Shown here: positions 55,996 through 64,000 of the stretch, one piece after another
Layout: every line of letters starts with the position of its first letter
How positions within the stretch are numbered: position 1 is the stretch's first letter
Program-made: the position numbers and the translations under genes
The notes under the pieces: generated by a model
Databases searched by the model: none
Told to the model about the DNA's origin: nothing
What the model saw: only the letters and a program-made list of their open reading frames with translations
Assembly: GCA_036186865.1 (NCBI GenBank)
Contig: AP025057.1
Location: 28,994,581 to 29,058,580 of the forward strand
Source: Eustoma russellianum
Lineage: Eukaryota > Streptophyta > Magnoliopsida > Gentianales > Gentianaceae
Reading direction: 5' to 3'
Length of the DNA stretch: 64,000 nucleotides

Positions 55996-56091
55996 GTGAA
56001 ACAATACATCACCATGTGTTTCTTGGAAATTGTCGATTTCTTTTATTCTGAGTCCTGTGGGAATGTACATTTCTAGTGTTTGATTTATCAG

Positions 56092-56168
56092 ATGGCAAAG
56101 ATAAGGTCACTCCAGCAATTGTTTTAGCAGAATTTACTCTTTTTCGGAAGAAAAGCTCTTTGCACAAG
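56092..56168 (+). other. Exon-like segment, possibly disrupted
   Basis: Flanked by TTTATCAG and CACAAG|GTATCT. In the phase continuing from 55852-55995 it meets TAG at 56125-56127; another frame (DGKDKVTPAIVLAEFTLFRK) is open throughout. Phase is therefore uncertain and the gene may be dead. Confidence 0.3.
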
Positions 56169-56405
56169 GTATCTTTTTACTGGTTGTCTTGATGCTGTTA
56201 AAAATTCGTGCACGCGCTTATTTCTCTCTGTGCCCTGTTTGGTCTCTTGCTTTTGGAAATATGTTAAATGAAACTTTGCAACCGCTGAAGAGTCTCTTTC
56301 TATTTTATCATATTGGACAATATAATACTTGGCTTCGTTACAGGTCATACTAAACCACACTTGTTGTCTTACAGGCAGGAGCAGGCAGTATTATATCTTG
56401 TGCTT

Positions 56406-56631
56406 CCTCACTAAACGAAAGTCAAATAATCTCTCTGTCCCAATTTAATAATCTTGTATGGAAAGAGAATAATGGACTATGTAACCAAAACGGAGTAACG
56501 GAAAATGTCAACTCTAGCCTCACTAAATGAAAGTCAAATGCCCCTTTCGTCCCAATTTAATAATCATGTACGGAAAAAGAATAACGGACTATGTAACCGA
56601 AATAGAGTAAGTAACGGAAAATGTCAACTCT
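56406..56631. repeat. Two tandem copies of a 112-bp unit, MITE-like
   Basis: Each unit contains GTCCCAATTTAATAATC-like and GGACTATGTAACC phrases and ends GGAAAATGTCAACTCT. The CTCTCTGTCCCAATTTA start resembles mariner-type MITE ends. Confidence 0.7.
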
Positions 56632-56649
56632 CAATTGGGATTAGGAAGA

Positions 56650-56838
56650 GATTACCAGAAAACCATGTGAGGAACCTACTGCAAACAGGTCCTGTAACCC
56701 AACATCTAATTGGGTCAGATTCAGGTATTTGGACTTCAAGTCCAGATAACAGTATTGTCAGCGTGTGTCGTGGTTTGAACCTACAACTTTTTGGATTAAC
56801 ATCCTAATTCGAATACTAACTGAGCTATGTCTGAGACA
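56650..56838 (-). mobile_element. SINE-like tRNA-derived sequence, diverged
   Basis: The minus strand begins GTGTCTCAGACATAGCTCAG and has A-box-like TAGCTCAGTTAG and B-box-like AGGTTCAAACC. Edges are approximate; no clear TSD was seen. Confidence 0.55.
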
Positions 56839-57028
56839 CACCCTCGCACTCTTTTCCTGCTGATGATGCCGCAAATTGATCCTCCCGGTGTACTGTGCTT
56901 TAATTGGAACATGTACACTTCTTCAATGATTCTCTATTCTGCTGTTTTGGGATTGCCCTCCCCCCCCCCCCCCCCCATTACGAAAATCTTCAGTAAGCTT
57001 TGTATGAGAAAGAATAATAGGTTCAAGC

Positions 57029-57283
57029 TATTGACAAATCTCGTAATTCAAGGAATCAATCAAATTCATTGATTCAAAGAATCAAGATGTATATGGAAAG
57101 AGCAGTTACGGCAAATATGTAAATTGATGTGATGAGATTTTTTACATTTATGTGGTTACCTTGTATAGAGTAGAAATACTTGTATAAATCAATGTACACG
57201 GCTGTAATGTTATTCATTGAGAAATAAACAGAAAAAATTTGTCCCAAACACTGTTCTTCGGATCTATGCTCTTATTTTACACA
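57029..57283 (+). repeat. 5' LTR of Copia D
   Basis: 255 bp, ends TTATTTTACACA. The first dinucleotide TA is probably a mutated TG. Confidence 0.92.
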
Positions 57284-57295
57284 TGGTATCAAAGC
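57284..57295 (+). other. Primer binding site of Copia D
   Basis: TGGTATCAAAGC, one base off the initiator tRNA-Met site. Confidence 0.87.
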
Positions 57296-57518
57296 AGTAG
57301 ATCCTCTCAATCACACAGAAATTGTCTTTGAGACTGTTTGGCTCAGAGATTATCTTTATCATTGCCAAGAAATTACCTTTTGATCAAGTATTGTACCCAT
57401 ACTAATCTGAGGCTCAGAACATACGATTCATCACTGCCTCTTACCTGACTCTGCCTCTTGCTTGACTAAGCCAGTAACTGTTCTTGTTCAATACCTACAC
57501 ACCAACAATTACCAGAAA

Positions 57519-60500
57519 ATGTCACACAACCCAGAAACCAGCCAAGAAACCAGTGAAAATAAATCCAACTTCCCTGCATCATTCGATATCTCTGAACAGT
57601 TTGCCAGTTTTTTGTAACAAAACATGAATCTGACCGCACCACCACCGCAGCAAGCCAATCTCACAATCAAAGTGAAACTGGATAATACCAACTACACTGT
57701 GTGGTGTAGACTTATGAAGATTGCCTTAGGGGGTAGGGGAAGAGCTCCCACATAACAGGGGTACCTCCACCCCCTACCCTCAGATCCGTCTTATCCCAAT
57801 TGGGAACAAAGTGACCAACATGTGTTCACCTGGCTTATTGATAACATAGATGATAGCCTTGTGAACAATGTCTCGAAATATACCACTGCAAAAGCCATTT
57901 GGGATGGTTTAGCAGTAACATATGGTTTAGGAGGAGACCCGTTGCAGATTTTTGACCTCCATAAACAGTGCTATATCATCAAGCAGAACAATCATCTGCT
58001 GGAAGCACCGTGGGATCAACTGCAAGGTGTTTGCATGACAATTGATTCCATGGATCCCATCGCCATGTAATCTCCGAAAGATATCGCTACATACAACTGA
58101 AAAATACAAGAACAACGATTGTATCAACTGCTACTAGCAGTTGATGATAGGTTTACGGACACAAAGAAGGAACTCTTAAAGCAAGACCCACGTCCAACGG
58201 TAGAAACAGCTTATAATGAACTGCAAAGATCTGGAGTCCAGAACGCAGTGTTAGCCCCATCAGACCACAGATCCTCATCTGGGATTGGCCAAGGTCTGGC
58301 AGTCAAGCCATCAACGGACCAACACCGACGACAGAAAGGAGGAAATGACCATCCACGCTTAGGAGGACCATCACAGCGTGGCAAGAAGACAAATCTTCTC
58401 TAGAGTGCACATTCTGCAAGAGAAGGGGACATACGAAGGATAAATGTTTCCATATTTATTGATTTCCAGAATGGTGAGACGAATTTAAGAAAAAAGGCCT
58501 CAGCTTCTGCTGCACAGGCTACCACTGAGGGCAGCCATGGTAACAGAATTTACACAGAAGGGCCAGAACGAAGCAAGATTGGATAACAGGGAGGGGCTGC
58601 AATGGCAGCTTCATCGCAGAATACACCAGAGGCAGGGACGAAGAGTGAGACGGTGGCAGGAGCTAGAAGGGTTGAGGGCCCTTTAAGTACCCCCACTTAT
58701 TTTGTAATTACACCCGATACCCCTACTGTTTGTAATAATATTAGTTCAGTCCCTGTGACTTTTGTGCAGGATAAAACAGCCCCTAAAACTCCTAGAAAAG
58801 GCCCAGAAAACCCTCAAACTTTCAGAAATTACCCCGCAGCCCCAACAATTATCCATTGACTTCTTTGAGCCCCCAGATATCTTCCCAAATTACAGATTCA
58901 TCTTGCCATTTTACACAAGGAACTTCCGCAGTGGATCTTTGATTGCGGAGCTACTGACACCATGACATATGATCAATCTGATTTTACCTCCATCACTCTA
59001 CCCACTAAGAACACTGTTGAAACTGCTAATGGGGCATCTATCCCTGTAGATGGTGGTGGCTCTATATCTATTACTCCACACATTACCCTTGATAATTGTC
59101 TTTATGTCCCATCGTTATCCACTAAATTATTGTCTGTTAGTCAACTTACTAAAACTCTTGACTGTACTGTTCTAATGTATCCTAATTTTTGCCTTGTTCA
59201 GAACATTCATACGAAGGCGATCATCGGGCATGGTACTGAACGCCAAGGGCTATACTTTGTTGACGCAGTGGCACAATAGGGACAGTCTAATCTTGCAACC
59301 GGGACGGCCAATCGACAGGTGTGGTTGTGGCATCGCCGTCTAGGTCATCCTTCATTTGGATATTTACATCGTCTTTTCCCTAATTTATTTACATCCTCCA
59401 AAACTACCCATACTTGTGACACATGTCTTCGGACCAAACAAACTCGATCATCATATTTTGCTAATAATACTCGAGTTGATCATATGTTTGCTTTAGTTTA
59501 TTCTGATGTATGGGTCCCTCACCCTATAATACGCCCCTTGGTTTCCGGTATTATATACTCTTCATTGATGATTTTTCTCGCATGACCTGGATATATGTTA
59601 TGAAACACAAATCAGAAGCTGCCCAGAAATTTATTCACTTCTACAATATGGTTCACACTCAGTTCAATACTAAGATTAAAATCCTTCACTCTGACAATGT
59701 GGGGGAATATCTTGAGGGAGGTCTTCAATAGTTCTTTACAGACAATGGTCTTATCCATCAAACATCGTGTCCATATATACCTGAGCAAAATGGGGTTGCC
59801 GAACGCAAAAACCGCATTATACTTAAAATGACTCGGGCAATGATGTATGACTCCCATGTTCCTATGAGTTTTTGGCCCGAAGCTGTGTCCACTGCCACCT
59901 ACCTAATCAATCGTCTTCCCACTAAAATCCTCAACTATCAAACACCTCTTCATATAATGTCCTCCCAACATACTATGCCATCCCTCTTCACCATACCACC
60001 ACAAGTCTTTGGTTGTACGGTCTTCGTTCATACTCCCAAACATGAACGAACCAAACTGGATCCTTGTGCTAAAAAGAGCCACTACACGAAAAGGGTACCG
60101 TTGTTATAATCCCTGGACCCATTGCATTCATATTACCATCGACTGTATTATTCTTGAGACTGAATATTACTACACCCCCAATCTCGGCTTCAAGGGGAGA
60201 ACCTATCCTCTGAGGGAACTCTAGATTGGCTGATGTCACCATCCACCTACTCGGCGGCTATTCTAACACGGCAAGTAGATGGCGCCAACTGTGCTATAGC
60301 TCCCAAAAACGTACCACCTGAAGCACAAGTACCACCTCATGATCCTCTATTGGTGAATGCAGAATCACATGTAACGGTTTTGGATACAATTAATGAACAA
60401 TCTAGTCCATAGGTGTGTGTTGCTTCATATAATATTGATAACCCTGATATACCCTTGGACATTTCTGATACAGATAACCCTCTTTCCCAACATACTGCTA

Positions 60501-62231
60501 CAGAAACACACACTGATGCTAATATTCTTATTGAACAGCAGCAGGTACGGACTTCAGCACCAAGAGCCAAGCGGGGACAGCCTCCAGAACGGTTTTCTCC
60601 CAAACGAATATCCTGAACATCCAGGTATCCCATAAGAACATCTGTGGATGGAATTTCAGACTTAGCCCGTGGTTTCTTTGTGTCTCTCTGTACAAAACAG
60701 GTACCACGAACTGCTGAAGAAACTGGACTCGACCAGCATGGAAAGATGCAATGATCACATAAATGAATGCACTGGAGAAAAATCAAACGTGGGAAAAGTG
60801 CTCTCCTCCCGTTGGAAAGAAACCGGTTGGATGTCGATGGGTATTCATAATCAAATACAAGGCAGACGGGTGCGATTGGTAGCAAAAGGATACACCCAGA
60901 CATATATGGTTGATTACTAAGAGACTTTTTCACTTGTGGCACGTATCGATGCGATCAGTGTAATGTTCTCCATTGCAGCCACTCAGAACTGGCCCCTCCA
61001 TCAATTTGATGTCAAAAACGCATTCCTACACAGAGATTTGAGGGAAGAAGTGTATATGGAGGATCCTCCTGATTTCTCTGCAGGTTTTAAAATAGGTGAA
61101 GTGTGTAGACTCAGAAAGGCATTATACGGTCTCAAGCAGTCTCCTCGAGCCTGGTTCCGGAGGTTTACCAGTGTCATGAAACAGGATGGCTACCGAAAAA
61201 GCAATACAGATCACACACTGTTCATCAAGAAGAGGAAAGGTTTGGTAACATGTTTAATTATTTATGTTGATGATATGGTAATAACAGGCGATGATACTGA
61301 AGAAATGAATCGACTGTGAAAGCATCTGTTTGCCAAGTTTGAAATGAAAGATCTTGGAGGACTCAAGTACTTCCTTTGTATTGAAGTACTAAGGTCAAAT
61401 GCCGGTATTTATATCTCACAGCGGAAGTATATTCTGGATCTCCTAGCTGAAGTTGGGATGCTCGACTGCAAACCATGTGATACCCCTTTAGCACCAAATC
61501 ACAAGTTGCAAATAACTACTGGGGAACCATGCGCTGACAAGGGACAATATCAACGGCTAGTAGGGAAGCTGATTTATTTGTCACATACACGACCTGACAT
61601 TGCCTTTGCAGTAAGTATTGTTAGCCAGTTTATGCATAATCCTAAGGAACATCATATGGACGCAGTTAGACGTATCTTGCAATATTTGAAGCACAAACCA
61701 GGACGAGGCATTGTGTTTCGAAACAATGGACATTTGAGGATTCAAGGGTATACTGATGTGGATTGGGCAGGAGATTTGGCAAGTCGTAACTCTACCTCGG
61801 GTTACTTCACTCTGGTGGGAGAAAATCTAGTTACTTGGAGGAGTAAGAAGCAGAATGTAGTTGCGCTCTCCAGTGCTGAGACTGAGTTCAGAGGAATCGG
61901 AAAAGGAGTCACTGAGGTACTCTAGTTATAAAAGTTGTTTAAGGACATTGGGCCACAGGTCAATCTACCGACTCCGGTGCTATGTGACAACAAAGCCTCC
62001 ATTAGTTTCTCTGAGAATCCAGTACAGCATGATCGGACCAAACACATAGAGATAGACCGGTACTTTATCAAAGAAAAGATCGAAGGGGGAATCATTGACA
62101 TACCGTTTGTTCGTTCAGAATATCAGTTAGCTGATATATTGACTAAAGCTGTGAATGGAAGGATATTTGAATCGATCTTGCGCAAGTTGAATGTTGTCGA
62201 TCCCACAATTCAACTTGAGGGGGAGTGTTGA
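57519..62231 (+). pseudogene. gag-pol of Copia D, broken
   Basis: Gag starts at ATG 57519 (MSHNPETSQE) and is interrupted by several stops; open parts are 57822-58070 and 58119-58403. The knuckle (CKRRGHTKDKC) falls after a frameshift near 58400. The protease reads F-D-C-G-A-T (Asp at 58941), keeping the Asp but with Cys for Ser. Integrase (58962 to about 60100) has the first Asp motif as Y-S-D-V-W, S-D-N-V-G-E-Y at the second, and a shift near 59512. The start of reverse transcriptase (about 60700-60920) is badly scrambled; from 60936 it is recognisable, with YVDDMV at about 61264. RNase H runs 61740-62200 with a stop near 61923. The frame ends LEGEC with TGA inside the 3' LTR, as in Copia C. 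An antisense 201-codon frame at 60337-60942 is a shadow. Confidence 0.92.
62217..62225 (+). other. Polypurine tract of Copia D
   Basis: GAGGGGGAG directly before the 3' LTR. Confidence 0.85.
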
Positions 62232-62479
62232 CAAATCCGTAATTCAAGGAATCAATCAAATTCAGTGATTCAAGGAATCAAGATGTATATGGAAAGAGCA
62301 GCTACGGCAAATGTATAAATTGATGTGATGAGATTTTTTACATTTATCTGGTTACCTTGTATAGAGTAGAAATACTTGTATAAATCAATGTACACGGCTG
62401 TAATGTTATTCATTGAGAAATAAACAGAAAAAATTTGTCCCAAACACTGTTCTTCGGATCTATGCTCTTATTTTACACA
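62226..62479 (+). repeat. 3' LTR of Copia D
   Basis: 254 bp, TGTTGACAAA...TTTTACACA, followed by TSD CAAGC. Confidence 0.93.
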
Positions 62480-62484
62480 CAAGC

Positions 62485-63456
62485 AGATAATTTAGTTCAC
62501 AATTGACATCATAGTGTATATTTGAATGAAATTTCCCTTTAACGTGGTCACTAGTAATTGTGAATCGAAATGGGACATATGTCTTAGCTAGAAGAAAAAC
62601 GAGTAATCTTGTGGGCTCTTATTCTTGTATTGGGTTAATCCATCTCGTAGTTATATGAAAAATAGACCCAGAAAGTTATATACTTTGTGAATGAAAGAAC
62701 CACCGATTAATTAAAAGGATGCAAAAAAACTAGTGGAAAAAACTATTTGTTCAAAAACTAACTGAGCCATTTCTCAAAAAGATTAACAAATGAATTTCAT
62801 CAATGTTTGGCTGTTAATTGAGTTTTGGTCCAAACATTTGACTGTCAAATGAGATTCCCTCGATCTTACAGGCAAGCCAAGTACAATTGGACAAAAATTG
62901 TGGTCTCAAATTATCTCCAAGATTTGAGGATTTGCTTAACGCCCTTGTGCCTTATATGAAAATGTCATAAGTACGTATACATATCGCTCTAAATATCTAA
63001 AATTGACTTGGATTGACAATTTTATTTCAAACAAAGTTGACATCTAGTACCGTCAGACCCTAAAAACATCGACAAATTCAAATTGTAGAGCCTTACAGCT
63101 CACGTAGGGTTTTACCTTCCCTTTCCTCCATCCCTGAAGGAAGTGTGCTGCTACTTAGACCAGAAGAAAGGTTTTTACTTAGGGCTTATGCTAATGTCAG
63201 CTAATGCTATGTTTGGTAATAATGGAATAATATCTTACAGCGTGCGGATGAAAAGCTCAAATTGTCAATAACTCAATGCCTTGCACCCCTATCATGTTTG
63301 CTCGGTTAAACATTATTGAATTATGCATTCATGTAAATAGTGATGGAGACATAGTTAGTGATGTAGCAGACCGAGTTCAGGCAGGCTGGTGTAGGTGATG
63401 AACAGTCTCAGGGGTGTTGTGTGACAATAATTTTTTCAACTAAATTAAAGAGAAAA
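62485..63456. other. Spacer, no recognised gene
   Basis: AT-rich with no LTR ends or long frames. A GC-richer stretch near 63095-63190 is not identified. Confidence 0.45.
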
Positions 63457-63875
63457 TTTTATAAGGTGGCAGTGCGGGCGGCAATGCTAAATGGAAGAGA
63501 CTACTAGGCCATCAAGAGAACACAATCGTAAAAGATGGAAGTGGCAGAGATGAGGATGCTGAGGTAGATGTGTGGGCATACAAGACTACAACAGATCAGA
63601 AATAAGGTATTTAGGAAAAAAATTAGGGATGACTAGTATAACAAATAGCATAAGGGAGGAAAAACTGAGGTGGTTTGGGCATGTCAAGAGGAGACAGACA
63701 ACGTCTATCAGAGCAGTTGAAAGCCTCATTGTAGAGGGGAAGAGGAGTAAAGACAGTCCCGAACTGACTTAGGATGAGCGGATTATGCATGATCTACTAG
63801 ATTTGCACCTTTCTGAGGATATGGTCCAGGATAGGAGTTCAAGGAGGCAGATGATTAAGGCTAACGAGGTTTAGG
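63457..63875 (+). pseudogene. LINE reverse transcriptase C-terminal remnant
   Basis: Translation gives KMEVAEMRMLR-stop-MCGHTRLQQIRNK, then, after a shift in an A run near 63616, IREEKLRWFGHVKRR. These are the characteristic C-terminal phrases of plant non-LTR reverse transcriptases (CGHTR, LRWFGHV). Stops fall where conserved Trp codons are expected, and only the 3' end of the ORF is present, typical of 5'-truncated LINE copies. The 66-codon open stretch at 63572-63772 is part of it. Confidence 0.85.
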
Positions 63876-64000
63876 CAAGATATAGAGGCACCTTAGATTG
63901 TATTTAGAGGCTTAAATACTCTCTACACTTTAGATTGACTTTGCACTTTTTTGGTTTTGTCATTGTCTTTTATTATTTGTGCATATACGTGGTAATGACT
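63876..64000. other. LINE 3' flank / end of window
   Basis: Possibly the 3' UTR of the LINE remnant; no poly-A tail is visible before the window ends. Confidence 0.35.

Larger units (their letters stand above)
57029..62479 (+). mobile_element. Copia D: complete but heavily mutated LTR retrotransposon
   Basis: LTRs 57029-57283 (255 bp) and 62226-62479 (254 bp), TSD CAAGC (57024-57028 and 62480-62484). The PBS and PPT are present. Same lineage as Copia C. The 5' LTR starts TATTGAC where the 3' LTR starts TGTTGAC. Confidence 0.94.

Noticed and set aside
56957..56979. Poly-C run as a possible regulatory i-motif
   Set aside because: A single homopolymer next to a SINE, with no supporting context; length may be an assembly or polymerase artefact.
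60337..60942. 201-codon minus-strand frame
   Set aside because: Antisense shadow of the Copia D pol region.

Overview
This window is nuclear DNA of a flowering plant, most likely a eudicot. It is AT-rich, holds no bacterial-style operons, and most of it is retrotransposon sequence: LTR elements of the Copia and Ty3/gypsy (chromovirus) types, tRNA-derived SINEs, a MITE and a LINE remnant. The elements were delimited by matching LTR pairs, target-site duplications (TSDs), primer binding sites (PBS) and polypurine tracts (PPT) read directly from the sequence. The one convincing host gene is a 90-codon CLE peptide precursor at 13251-13523 (minus strand).

Layout. 1-652: end of an LTR (here 'family S') cut by the window edge. 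1090-5982: Copia A (TSD ATATA), decayed. 6794-7039: SINE. 7467-12391: Copia B (TSD ATAGT), a close relative of A with an almost intact pol. 12397-14163: the low-copy island with the CLE gene. 14178-31450: a three-layer nest, in which a SINE is split by a 17-kb chromovirus-type gypsy element (14331-31330, TSD CTAGG), whose integrase is split in turn by a non-coding gypsy-type element (17551-26022, TSD TCTGT). 31842-32120: another SINE. 33048-38428: Copia C. 38804-47868: a cluster of four solo LTRs, one inside another. 48971-55033: Copia E on the minus strand (TSD GGATC), inserted among exon-like segments of an unidentified host gene or pseudogene. 57029-62479: Copia D, a relative of C. 63457-63875: 3' remnant of a LINE reverse transcriptase.

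How the parts relate. A and B belong to one lineage, as do C and D. In A, all four in-frame stop codons that can be compared with B are single C-to-T or G-to-A changes, as expected from deamination of methylated cytosine. B has 4 differences across its 227-bp LTR pair and its only evident break is a 4-bp duplication between gag and the rest of the polyprotein, so it is the youngest-looking autonomous-type element. The inner gypsy element has PBS, PPT and LTRs but no coding capacity.

Most interesting points: (1) the CLE gene in a small island between transposons; (2) Copia E has no tRNA-type PBS, but its 18-nt leader is a perfect 13-nt complement of a site in its own U5, as expected for a self-primed element; (3) arrays of a palindromic CATCGATCGATCGATG-type motif sit in the U3 of two different LTR families, upstream of their TATA boxes; (4) the three-layer nest with every TSD legible; (5) non-canonical TA..CA LTR ends in A and B.
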